From Actinomycetes bacterium (lineage in GTDB: Bacteria; Actinomycetota; Acidimicrobiia; Acidimicrobiales; RAAP-2): 22,993 nucleotides of DNA. Shown here in pieces: positions 6,068-13,482 of this stretch; position 1 is the stretch's first letter, and each line of letters starts with the position of its first letter. Location: contig JAJXTB010000025.1 of assembly GCA_021784205.1 (NCBI GenBank), forward strand, positions 1 to 22,993, written 5' to 3'. The translations under genes were made by a program, and so were the position numbers. Under the pieces are notes generated by a model. That model was not told the DNA's origin. It did no database searches and saw only the letters and a program-made list of their open reading frames with translations.

Positions 6068-8173
6068 TTGGCGCCTCCTTCGAAGTCAAAGCCCACCCCC
6101 TCCGGCAGCGATGAGTCTCGCGTGACCCAAATCCGCTCACTCTCGTCGTCGGCTCCGCTTCTGGATGGGTACATGGAGGGTCCGCCCAATCAAGTGATGC
6201 TGGAGTCGATCTTTCCGCCCATCGCCGACTACGCCTTTCTCTCGGACTGCGAGAACACGGTGCTCGTTGCGCCGACGGGTTCCATCGAGTGGATGTGTCT
6301 GCCCAAGCCTCACGATCCCAGCATCTTCGGCACGATTCTCGATCGCTCGGCCGGCTCGTTTCGACTCGCGCCAGTCGACAGCGCAGTGCCCGCGCACCGC
6401 CAGTACATTCCGGGCACGATGATCCTCGCCACTACGTGGCAGACCCGCAGTGGTTGGCTGGTGGTGAACGATTTTCTCGCCGTGGGTCCCTGGTACCGCA
6501 CGAGCAAACGGCCCGAACTCTACCGCCGTACGCCGAGCGACTTCGACGCGCGTCACGTGCTCGTGCGCACTGCGACATGCCTGCACGGCAGCGTCGATAT
6601 CTCGCTGAACTGCGAGCCCTCGTTCGATTACGGACGCGACGACGCGCACTGGGAGTACGACGGACCGACGTACGAGCGCGTCGTGACGACCAACGCCGAG
6701 TTCCCGGGTCTCACCTTGAGTGGCGACATGAGATTCGGCATCGAGGGCCGTGCCGTGCGCGCCCGACGCCGCTTGACCGAGGGGGAGTCCACCTTCGTCG
6801 TGATGAGCTGGTCTGATGCCCCGGTACCGTCCACCCACGCCGACGTTGACGCCTACCGGGTCGAGACCAGTCGGTTCTGGCGCGGGTGGATCGATGGCGG
6901 TCGATTCCCCGACCACCCCTGGCGTGAGTTGCTCCAGCGCAGCGCGCTGACCCTGAAGGGTCTCACCTTCGCCCCGACCGGTGCGCTCCTGGCGGCGCCG
7001 ACGACCTCGCTGCCCGAAAATCTTGGGGGGCGGCGTAACTGGGACTACCGCTACACCTGGATTCGCGACTCCGCCTTTACGTTGCGTGCACTGCACGCGC
7101 TGGGTTATCACACAGAGGCCGACGACTTCATCGCCTTCCTCGGCGACGTGCTCGAGCCCAACGCGCGCACCAACCACGCGCGACTAACCGAGCGCGGCCA
7201 CCTGCGGGTGCTCTACCCGGTGGACGGCACGACGCCGCTGCCCGAGTGCGAACTGGATCACCTCACCGGGTATGCGGGCAGTCAGCCGGTGCGCATCGGC
7301 AACGAAGCCATCGACCAGAATCAACTCGACATCTTGGGCGCCATCGTCGACTGCGTCTTCCAGCACGCTCGCACGCGTGACTCACTGAGCGAGCGAGCCT
7401 GGCGCATTGTCATCCAGGCCGTGGAGACGGCGCTGGCGTCGTGGCGCGAGCCCGACCACGGCATCTGGGAGATGCGCGGCGAACCCCAGCACTTCACCTT
7501 CTCGAAGGTCATGTGCTGGGTGGCGGCCGACCGTGGCGCGCGACTGGCCTCGATGCGCGGTGAGAAGGAGCGTGCGGACAGGTGGTGGGCGGCGGCCAAA
7601 GAGATGCATACTGACATCTGCGACAACGCACTCAGCGCTCGCGGATTCTTCACCCAGGCCTACGGTTCAGAGGAACTCGACGCGTCTTTGCTGGTGCTGC
7701 CCCTCGTGGGATTCCTCCCCTCGGACGACGAGCGGATCCGCGCGACCGTCTTCGCGGTCGCCGACGAGCTCGCCGACGGCCCCTTCGTCTATCGGTACCG
7801 CACGACGTCCACCGACGACGGTATTGGTGGAGAGCCCGAGGGGAGCTTCACCGTCTGCTCATTCTGGCTGGTGTCCGCCCTCGTGGAGATCGGCGAACTC
7901 GATCGCGCCCGCACCCAGTGCGAGAAGCTGATCGGCACCGCGAGCGGGCTCGGACTCTTCGGTGAGGAGATTGATCCGACCACCGCGCGTCACCTCGGTA
8001 ACTTCCCTCAAGCCCTCACACACTTGGCGCTTATCAACGCGCTCTTGCACGTGATCGGGGCCGAGCAACGTGCGAGCACCTCGACGTCAGCGGCGACTGC
8101 GGGATCGCCCAGTTGGTGGAATGCCGCGGGCACGGACGACTTTTCGACGATTGCGCCGGCGCCACACGCGTAG
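6068..8173 (+). CDS. Glycoside hydrolase family 15 enzyme (trehalase/glucoamylase-like)
   Basis: The protein has up to 701 residues. FPPIADYAFLSDCEN near residue 50 begins the N-terminal beta-sandwich (GH15 N domain) seen in mycobacterial GH15 trehalases. The catalytic (alpha/alpha)6 barrel follows: GGRRNWDYRYTWIRDSAFTL, IWEMRG with the likely general acid Glu468, HFTFSKVMCWVAADRGARLA, and PEGSFTVCSFW with the likely general base Glu591 (numbering from 6068). Members hydrolyse trehalose or alpha-1,4/1,6 glucans to glucose; trehalase is favoured by similarity and by the adjacent otsA, not proven. No signal peptide, so cytoplasmic. The start is uncertain: TTG 6068 (AAAGAG upstream), GTG 6122 and ATG 6173 are all in frame before the conserved domain. 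The last 40 residues are an Ala/Ser/Thr-rich tail. Confidence 0.92.
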   Translation: MAPPSKSKPTPSGSDESRVTQIRSLSSSAPLLDGYMEGPPNQVMLESIFPPIADYAFLSDCENTVLVAPTGSIEWMCLPKPHDPSIFGTILDRSAGSFRLAPVDSAVPAHRQYIPGTMILATTWQTRSGWLVVNDFLAVGPWYRTSKRPELYRRTPSDFDARHVLVRTATCLHGSVDISLNCEPSFDYGRDDAHWEYDGPTYERVVTTNAEFPGLTLSGDMRFGIEGRAVRARRRLTEGESTFVVMSWSDAPVPSTHADVDAYRVETSRFWRGWIDGGRFPDHPWRELLQRSALTLKGLTFAPTGALLAAPTTSLPENLGGRRNWDYRYTWIRDSAFTLRALHALGYHTEADDFIAFLGDVLEPNARTNHARLTERGHLRVLYPVDGTTPLPECELDHLTGYAGSQPVRIGNEAIDQNQLDILGAIVDCVFQHARTRDSLSERAWRIVIQAVETALASWREPDHGIWEMRGEPQHFTFSKVMCWVAADRGARLASMRGEKERADRWWAAAKEMHTDICDNALSARGFFTQAYGSEELDASLLVLPLVGFLPSDDERIRATVFAVADELADGPFVYRYRTTSTDDGIGGEPEGSFTVCSFWLVSALVEIGELDRARTQCEKLIGTASGLGLFGEEIDPTTARHLGNFPQALTHLALINALLHVIGAEQRASTSTSAATAGSPSWWNAAGTDDFSTIAPAPHA

Positions 8174-8174
8174 C

Positions 8175-8194
8175 GATCGTGCGCACGCACGATC
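8175..8194. repeat. Perfect 20-base palindrome between the GH15 gene and otsA
   Basis: GATCGTGCG-CA-CGCACGATC begins two bases after the GH15 stop codon. It may be a terminator hairpin without a T-run, an attenuator between the two trehalose genes, or an operator for otsA. The remaining 100 bases to otsA are without other clear structure. Confidence 0.7.
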
Positions 8195-8274
8195 AATCCC
8201 CAAGGCAGGTCTAGGGAATCATCGCGACGTCGATCGCGTGGCGCACGCGCGGTCGACGAGTCGCGTGCTCCTCG

Positions 8275-8280
8275 TAGACT
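8275..8280 (+). promoter_or_regulatory. Possible -10 box of otsA
   Basis: TAGACT matches TANNNT and would start a transcript about 10 bases before the ATG at 8297, just ahead of its GAGG ribosome binding site. No convincing -35 is visible. Confidence 0.25.
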
Positions 8281-8296
8281 CGAATCGAGGTACACC

Positions 8297-9739
8297 ATGG
8301 TGGACACGCCCCGCGCCCAGGTTGCATTGGCTGAAAGTGGCTCCGCGGTAGCGAGGTCGGTTTCACGCCAGGCCGACTTCGTGGTCGTCGCGAACCGGCT
8401 GCCCGTCGAATTCGTCGAGGGTGACGCCGGTGGCCAGTGGCGTCCGAGCCCCGGTGGACTCGTGTCGGCGCTGGCGTCGGTGCTCCACAAGCGAAACGGA
8501 CTGTGGATCGGCTGGGCCGGCGCGACGCGTCAGGAACTACCGGACGAATTCGAAGGGATGGGGCTGCGCGCCATCGACATCTCGGACGAGGAGTACGAGG
8601 ACTTCTACCTTGGATTTTCCAACGCCACGCTGTGGCCGCTCTACCACGACGGCATTCGCGCGGCCACCTTCCACCGGGCTTGGTGGCAGGCCTACCAGCG
8701 GGTGAACGCCCGATACGCCGCCGCGATCGCAGAGTCCGTCGCCCCGGGGGGCACGGTGTGGGTACACGACTACCAGCTCCAGTTGGTGCCCCAAATGGTG
8801 CGCAACCTGCGACCCGACGTACGCATCGGCTTCTTCTTGCACATTCCCTTCCCGCCCCGCGAATTGTTCATGCAGATTCCCTGGCGACGCGAGATCGTGG
8901 CCGGGCTCATGGGCGCCGACGTCATCGGCTTCCAGGTTCCCCTGGCCGCGGCCAACTTCTCGCGCATGGTGCGGCGCATGCTCGGGGTGACCGGTACCGA
9001 CGTGGCGCTGCACCACGGCGCGCGCGAGGTGCGCATCGGTGCTTTTCCCATCTCGGTGGACGTCGCCTACATCAATGAACGCTCGCGCGACCCGGCCATC
9101 GCCCAGCGGTCCCGAGAGATCCGTCACGAGCTCGGGGACCCTGAGCTCGTACTCCTGGGCGTCGACCGACTCGACTACACCAAGGGGATCCTCCAGCGCA
9201 CGCGGGCGGTCGAGGAGCTCTTCGCCGATCACGTTCTGCAGGCCGGCCAGCACGTGATGGTCCAGGTCGCGGTGCCCAGTCGCGAGAGTGACGCGCACTA
9301 CGAACGCGAACGTCACGACCTCGAACAGGCGGTGAGCCAATTGAACGGCGACTACGGCCTCCTCGGTCGCCCCGTCATGCACTACCTGCACCAGAGTCTC
9401 GATTTCGACGAGCTCCTGGCCCTCTACCTCGCCGCCGACATCATGATCGTGACCCCGTTTCGCGACGGGATGAACCTGGTGGCCAAAGAGTACGTGATGG
9501 CCCGCCACGACCTGCGCGGCCGACTCGTGTTGAGCGAGTTCGCGGGTGCCGCGTCTGAGATCTCGGGAGCCTTCATTGTGAATCCTCACGACCTCGATGG
9601 GCTCAAGGAGGCGATCGCCATGGCGGTGCGGGTGGACGCGAAGGAGATGCGTTCGCGCATGACGCGCATGCGCCGTCGGGTCGCGAGTCGCGACGTCTAC
9701 GAATGGGCCGACGCCTTCCTCGGTGCGCTGACGCCGTAG
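8297..9739 (+). CDS. otsA: Trehalose-6-phosphate synthase (GT20)
   Basis: This 480-residue protein makes trehalose 6-phosphate from a nucleotide-glucose donor and glucose 6-phosphate. Diagnostic GT20 motifs appear in order: [11 protein letters not shown] (from about 29), the glycine loop [29 protein letters not shown] (about 155), [23 protein letters not shown] (about 290), and the donor-site motif [15 protein letters not shown] (about 390). Length is normal for bacterial OtsA; there is no fused C-terminal phosphatase domain. The ATG at 8297 has GAGG seven bases upstream. It follows the GH15 gene by 123 bases on the same strand, and the HAD phosphatase converges on it with a 12-base gap. No OtsB-type phosphatase is in the window. 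Function is cytoplasmic, in compatible-solute and stress metabolism. Confidence 0.97.
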   Translation: MVDTPRAQVALAESGSAVARSVSRQADFVVVANRLPVEFVEGDAGGQWRPSPGGLVSALASVLHKRNGLWIGWAGATRQELPDEFEGMGLRAIDISDEEYEDFYLGFSNATLWPLYHDGIRAATFHRAWWQAYQRVNARYAAAIAESVAPGGTVWVHDYQLQLVPQMVRNLRPDVRIGFFLHIPFPPRELFMQIPWRREIVAGLMGADVIGFQVPLAAANFSRMVRRMLGVTGTDVALHHGAREVRIGAFPISVDVAYINERSRDPAIAQRSREIRHELGDPELVLLGVDRLDYTKGILQRTRAVEELFADHVLQAGQHVMVQVAVPSRESDAHYERERHDLEQAVSQLNGDYGLLGRPVMHYLHQSLDFDELLALYLAADIMIVTPFRDGMNLVAKEYVMARHDLRGRLVLSEFAGAASEISGAFIVNPHDLDGLKEAIAMAVRVDAKEMRSRMTRMRRRVASRDVYEWADAFLGALTP

Positions 9740-9751
9740 TCGCTCATTGAC

Positions 9752-10531
9752 TCAGAGCTCGTCGAGGAGGTCGAGCACCGAGTCGACGACACGCGTGGGT
9801 CGAAATGGGAAACGGTCGAGGTCCTCGGTAGTGGCGACGCCCGAGAGGACGAGGATGGTGTCGATGCCCGCTTCCACGCCGGCCAAGATATCGGTCTCCA
9901 TGCGATCGCCGATGATGACCGAATCCGCCCGTCGGGCACCGAGCAGGTTCATCCCCTCACGAATCATGACCGGATTGGGCTTGCCGACGAAGTACGCGGG
10001 CCGCGACGTCGCGCGTTCGATCAATGCGGCCATCGCTCCGCAGCCCGGGAGTGACCCCGTCGCTGAGGGGCCCGTGGGTTCGGGGTTGGTGGCGACGAGG
10101 AAACTTCCGCGCTCGACGAGCTGGATAGCGTGGGCGAACTCATCGAAGGAGTATCGCTGAGTCTCGCCGAGTACGACGTAGTCGGGATCGACGGCGTTCT
10201 CGCGGAAGCCGACCTCGGCGAGGGCGTCGTGCATGCTGGCTTCGCCAATCACGTAGGCCGATCCGCCGGGTCGCTGGGAGTGGACGTAGTGCGCGGTCGC
10301 GAGCGCCGACGTCCAGATCTGACGTTCGTCAATGTCGAGTCCCATGCGAGCGAGGTGGTCCCGGACTTCGTGCGGGGCGAAGAGCGAATTGTTGGTCAAA
10401 ATCAGGAACGGCCGTTCGCGTTCGCGCAGCCGCTCGAGAAAGAGATCGGCGCCGGGAATCATCGCCCCGCGGCGTATTAACACGCCGTCCATGTCGCAGA
10501 GCCAGTATTCGGCGGTCGAGACGGAAGTCAC
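9752..10531 (-). CDS. NagD-type HAD-IIA sugar/nucleotide phosphatase
   Basis: From the GTG at 10531 the protein has 259 residues. HAD subclass IIA features are clear: motif I LCDMDGVLIRRG with Asp13 and Asp15, PGADLFLERLRER, motif II LTNNSLFAP, the C2 cap, motif III KPNPVMIREG, and motif IV IGDRMETDILAG with the acidic pair. Relatives dephosphorylate UMP/GMP, phosphoglycolate, 4-nitrophenyl phosphate or glycerol phosphate; the substrate here is unknown. The open frame continues upstream to 10753, but that extension carries no domain and would overlap the divergent DUF1801 gene. The GTG at 10531 lies six bases after CATAAT and has no Shine-Dalgarno, consistent with leaderless initiation. It converges on otsA, but it is not an OtsB-family member. 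Confidence 0.88.
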   Translation of the reverse strand: MTSVSTAEYWLCDMDGVLIRRGAMIPGADLFLERLRERERPFLILTNNSLFAPHEVRDHLARMGLDIDERQIWTSALATAHYVHSQRPGGSAYVIGEASMHDALAEVGFRENAVDPDYVVLGETQRYSFDEFAHAIQLVERGSFLVATNPEPTGPSATGSLPGCGAMAALIERATSRPAYFVGKPNPVMIREGMNLLGARRADSVIIGDRMETDILAGVEAGIDTILVLSGVATTEDLDRFPFRPTRVVDSVLDLLDEL

Positions 10532-10537
10532 GGCACC

Positions 10538-10543
10538 ATTATG
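10538..10543 (-). promoter_or_regulatory. Candidate -10 box, leaderless start of the HAD-IIA gene
   Basis: CATAAT on the minus strand is one mismatch from TATAAT and is followed by six bases and the GTG at 10531. It is the main reason for choosing this start. Confidence 0.4.
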
Positions 10544-10710
10544 ACGTGCAAGGCTCGATGTCCCTGCGGCGTCGAGAATACTGAATGGTCTCGTTATCAT
10601 GCAGATCACGTTGAGCGAAGACATGGCGCGAGTGCGGAGGTGCCCGTTATGGTGAGCGGCGTCATTCACGTACGCGGTTACGTTATTGCTACGTTGCCGA
10701 TTGGTGCCGA

Positions 10711-11070
10711 ATGAGTACAGACGAAATCGATCAGTATCTCGCGAATACCCCAATTGACCACCGGCGAGTCCTCGGTGAGCTTCGCGCGACGATAATGCGG
10801 CTGGTGCCGAACGCCGAACAGGGAATCTCGTATAGGGTCCCGGCCTTCTTCATTGGCCGTGGGGTGGTTGGAGGCTTCGCGTCGTTCAAGAACCACATGA
10901 GCTACCTTCCCTTCAGCGGGTCGGTCCTTGACCGGCTCGCCGCTGAACTCACCGGCTACACGTATTCCAAGGGCGCTCTTCGCTTCACGGTGGATCGGCC
11001 GCTCACTGACGGTCTGGTCGAACGGCTCATCACTATTCGATTGGCCGAGATGGCGGCGGGGAAGCGGTAG
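10711..11070 (+). CDS. DUF1801 (YdhG-like) protein
   Basis: The 119-residue protein matches the DUF1801 pattern: an N-terminal helical part with LGELRATIMRLVPNAEQGISYRVPAFF, then FASFKNHMSYLPFSG, and YTYSKGALRFTVDRPLTDGLVERLITIRLAEM. The ISYRVPAF and KGALRF motifs are typical. Proteins of this family are small and cytoplasmic, and their molecular role is not established. The start ATG at 10711 precedes a normal N-terminus. A TANNNT box (TACGTT, 10690-10695) lies 15 bases upstream. The gene is divergent from the HAD-IIA gene and convergent with the secreted protein downstream. Confidence 0.85.
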   Translation: MSTDEIDQYLANTPIDHRRVLGELRATIMRLVPNAEQGISYRVPAFFIGRGVVGGFASFKNHMSYLPFSGSVLDRLAAELTGYTYSKGALRFTVDRPLTDGLVERLITIRLAEMAAGKR

Positions 11071-11081
11071 CGAATCCGACT

Positions 11082-11147
11082 CGTGTCCATCACCAATACG
11101 GGTTTGAGCTGCGTTGCCAGCCGAGACGAGTACGTGGTGATGGCACG
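11082..11147. repeat. Long inverted repeat between convergent genes
   Basis: The left arm CGTG-T-CCATCACCA (11082-11095) and right arm TGGTGATGGCACG (11135-11147) match over 13 bases with a single bulged T, separated by 39 bases. An alternative pairing ACTCGT/ACGAGT overlaps it. It fills the gap between the DUF1801 gene and the convergent secreted-protein gene. It may be a bidirectional terminator or an unrecognised small repeat element. Confidence 0.6.
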
Positions 11148-11180
11148 TTAGCAAGTCACGCGGTCAGCGCATGGTCGCCG

Positions 11181-11651
11181 CTACGGCGCGGTGTCGTCCG
11201 AGACGACCTTCCATCCGGTAGGCAGGTGCACGACAGTTGCCCACGTGACCGTGGATCCGACGACCGGATAGGGCCGGTGCTGCACTTGGACGAGGACGGC
11301 CGCGTTCGCCGTCTTGGGTACGACGCCCACGTAGCCGGCACGGCCGCCGCCCGCATTCAGGCACCAGTGCACACCGGTGCGTTCGAGCACGAGATTGAGC
11401 ACCCGCATGCGGTTACCCACGATCCGAATTGGCGCGAGATGCCGCTTCGCGTAGTACGTGGCGACCGTGGACTTGACGATAGGGCTCACGGGTTTGATCG
11501 GCCAGGTTGCGAGCGTCGGACATCGCGGCAGGGTTGATGCGGCGATTGGTGGGTCACCGGCCAACGTCGTTAGCGGTAACGCGAGTAGCGCCCCTGCAAG
11601 CACTGCGGCAAAACTGTGCCGCCGACGGGCGAGCGTGAGTGCACCGGACAT
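11181..11651 (-). CDS. Small secreted protein of unknown function
   Basis: I do not recognise the family. From the ATG at 11651 it is 156 residues with a clear signal peptide: a basic start (LARRRHS), a hydrophobic core of Ala/Leu and a cleavage region near TTLAG. The mature part has two Cys (in LPRCPTLATWP and VHWCLNAGG), which could form a disulfide, and a predicted mostly beta composition ending in VVHLPTGWKVVSDDTAP. The start is fixed by a strong GAGGAGG (11656-11662) four bases upstream; an upstream in-frame extension to 11696 has no ribosome binding site. The protein probably resides outside the membrane. It is convergent with the DUF1801 gene. Confidence 0.75.
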   Translation of the reverse strand: MSGALTLARRRHSFAAVLAGALLALPLTTLAGDPPIAASTLPRCPTLATWPIKPVSPIVKSTVATYYAKRHLAPIRIVGNRMRVLNLVLERTGVHWCLNAGGGRAGYVGVVPKTANAAVLVQVQHRPYPVVGSTVTWATVVHLPTGWKVVSDDTAP

Positions 11652-11655
11652 GATG

Positions 11656-11662
11656 CCTCCTC
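11656..11662 (-). promoter_or_regulatory. Ribosome binding site that sets the start of the secreted protein
   Basis: GAGGAGG on the minus strand ends four bases before the ATG at 11651 and excludes the longer upstream frame. Confidence 0.75.
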
Positions 11663-11941
11663 GGTGACGAGGCCCCGGGCGGATTCTCCGTCTCACTCGA
11701 AACCTACGCCCTGTCGTCGCGATGGTCCAATCGGCGTTGTCACGACACCCAACCAGTCACTCGCTGTCACACCAGGCGCCGGTCGTTCGGGCCCACGAAG
11801 TGATCGAGCTTGTCGGTGCAGCGACCGTTCCGCTCGACGGTGCGCCGCTGTCGCGCGAGGCACTTTTCGCGATCTCGCCCGTTAGAGTCTCGACTCGACG
11901 AACGAGTGACGAAGTCAACGAGAAGAGAACGGTGAACGGCA

Positions 11942-12502
11942 ATGAGTGACGCGCTACTGGTGATGGACATGCAGGTCGGCATCGTCGATCGGCTCGGGGA
12001 CCGGGCGGACGACATCCTCGCGAACGTCGGTGCGGCGCTGTCGGCCGCCCGCGAACACGGGCTGGCGGTCGTTTTCGTTCGCGTCGCGTTTCGTGATGGC
12101 GCGCCCGAGATCAGCTCGAACAACAAGGCATTCTCGTCGGCGGCGCTGTCGCAGTCGCTCGGTGAGACGAACCCAGCAACGCAGATTCACCCAGCCCTCG
12201 CACCGCGCGACGGTGAGGTGCTCGTCACCAAGCGGCGCGTCAGTGCGTTCGCCGGGAGCGACCTGGACGTCGTGCTCCGGTCGCTGGGCGTGGACTCACT
12301 CGTTCTCACGGGACTGGCCACGAGTGGCGTGGTGCTCTCGACGACTCGTCAGGCGGCGGACCTCGACTTTCGCCTGACGATCCTTCGTGACGCGTGCGCT
12401 GACGCCGACGACGAGGTCCACCGGGTGTTGACCGAGAAGGTGTTCCCGCGTCAGGCGACGGTAGTGACGACAGCCGAGTGGGTGGCGGCGTTCCTTAGCT
12501 GA
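11942..12502 (+). CDS. Isochorismatase-fold protein lacking the catalytic cysteine
   Basis: The 186-residue protein has the isochorismatase-like cysteine-hydrolase fold. ALLVMDMQ carries Asp9, and VTKRRVSAF carries Lys96. In the third signature, LTGLATSGVVLSTTRQAADLDF, the position normally held by the nucleophilic Cys is Val129. A Cys-less version of this motif occurs in a recognised subset of the superfamily, so this is probably a natural subfamily rather than decay. Cys-dependent amidase or nicotinamidase chemistry is therefore unlikely; isochorismatase-type vinyl-ether hydrolysis, which does not need the cysteine, or a binding role remain possible. The start ATG follows a GAGAAGAGAACGG stretch. 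It is convergent with the YbjQ-like operon. The reading frame is complete. Confidence 0.85.
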   Translation: MSDALLVMDMQVGIVDRLGDRADDILANVGAALSAAREHGLAVVFVRVAFRDGAPEISSNNKAFSSAALSQSLGETNPATQIHPALAPRDGEVLVTKRRVSAFAGSDLDVVLRSLGVDSLVLTGLATSGVVLSTTRQAADLDFRLTILRDACADADDEVHRVLTEKVFPRQATVVTTAEWVAAFLS

Positions 12503-12621
12503 ACCGAACTGGTGGCGCTGCCCCAGGTCGGTCGACGAGCGACACCGGACGGTCCTCGGCGATCGACGATGGTTGTTTGTTTCAGTGGCGTCGTCGCGAT
12601 CACCGCTCGACGCGCGGACGG

Positions 12622-12635
12622 CGCCCTCGCGGGCG
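12622..12635 (-). terminator. Possible terminator of the YbjQ-like operon
   Basis: CGCCC-TCGC-GGGCG forms a five-base-pair hairpin eight bases beyond the stop of the last operon gene (12643). It has no T-run. The 140-base gap to the convergent isochorismatase-fold gene shows nothing else clear. Confidence 0.3.
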
Positions 12636-12642
12636 TCTCGCG

Positions 12643-13482
12643 CTACTCGAGGGTTGCGGCGTCAAACGCCAGCGCGGCGTCGTCGAGCGAGACCACCATG
12701 GTGGGCTCGACGTTCTGGTGGGATGAACCGGCCAGCCGGACGACGGTGCCCCACATGGCAAAGCCCACGGCGTGCGACGCGAAGGCCATCGGACCCTCGA
12801 CAATCTTGACCTCGACGACCCCGGTGCCCTTGAGGTCGATGGCGGCGCGCTGCATGCGCTCCATCGCCAGTTCGCGGGCCGAATAGATCGCCTCGGTGTA
12901 GTTGGCAAGCTCCACGTTCTGGCTCTGCTGTTGCAGGACTGCGCCCATCGTGCGACGCGGCGCGTAGACGAAGCTGGCGCCAACGGCGAGCCCGAGCGGC
13001 TCCCACCCCGACGCTGCGAGCCGGGCGAAGTCCCGCGCGGACAGGTCCGAGGCGAAGACTCGTGTCGCGGGCACCCGGCCGGCGCCGATCGGCCGCACGG
13101 CAGTCCCGATGAGCGAGACCTCGGTGTACGAGGGGTGGACCGCTCGCTCGACGTGCACACCGACGACGCCGTGGGCCCCAGCCGTCGCCGCCTCGTCACT
13201 GATGCGCGCCGCCGCCATGCGAAAGGCGTTGGCGTGGGCCTGCGCGGCGGCCACGATCTCACCCTGTCCCCAGCTCCAGAGGCCGACGGGTGTGGAGAAC
13301 ATGGAGTAGCCCGTGACCAGTTCCACGGACTCCCACCCGATGGCGTGGAGGTTCAATTCCTCATCGATCGAAAGGTCCGAGGTCGTCGCAGCACCAGTGG
13401 TGCGCTCGGCGGCGCCGGAGGCCAACGCCGTCCTCACTAGTTCGCGGGCGTCGGATGCCGCGGGGTCGAACGGGGCGCTCAC
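12643..13482 (-). CDS. Double YbjQ/UPF0145-like protein (third copy in operon)
   Basis: The 279-residue protein contains two related units. Unit 1 (about 33-135) starts TTSDLSIDEE, has a middle alanine-rich helix, and ends AHGVVGVHVE...LIGTAVRPIG. Unit 2 (about 143-255) starts FASDLSARDF, has NYTEAIYSARELAMERM, and ends GTGVVEVKIVE...WGTVVRLAG. This helix followed by G(A)xGVVGV and then GTAV is the hallmark of YbjQ (PF01906, 'heavy-metal-binding'), a small ring-forming fold of unknown function. Metal binding is an annotation tradition rather than something visible here: there is no Cys/His cluster. The GTG at 13482 overlaps the preceding TGA by four bases (GTGA) and lacks its own strong ribosome binding site, implying translational coupling. 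It is the last gene of the operon. No signal peptide, so cytoplasmic. Confidence 0.8.
   Translation of the reverse strand: MSAPFDPAASDARELVRTALASGAAERTTGAATTSDLSIDEELNLHAIGWESVELVTGYSMFSTPVGLWSWGQGEIVAAAQAHANAFRMAAARISDEAATAGAHGVVGVHVERAVHPSYTEVSLIGTAVRPIGAGRVPATRVFASDLSARDFARLAASGWEPLGLAVGASFVYAPRRTMGAVLQQQSQNVELANYTEAIYSARELAMERMQRAAIDLKGTGVVEVKIVEGPMAFASHAVGFAMWGTVVRLAGSSHQNVEPTMVVSLDDAALAFDAATLE

Noticed and set aside
6137..7177. A 346-codon minus-strand frame inside the GH15 gene
   Set aside because: It is antisense to conserved GH15 sequence and has no motif of its own.
8537..9589. A 350-codon minus-strand frame inside otsA
   Set aside because: It is antisense to the conserved GT20 core and its composition is a mirror of codon bias.
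10532..10753. N-terminal extension of the HAD-IIA protein
   Set aside because: It has no domain and would overlap the divergent DUF1801 gene; the GTG at 10531 directly precedes motif I.
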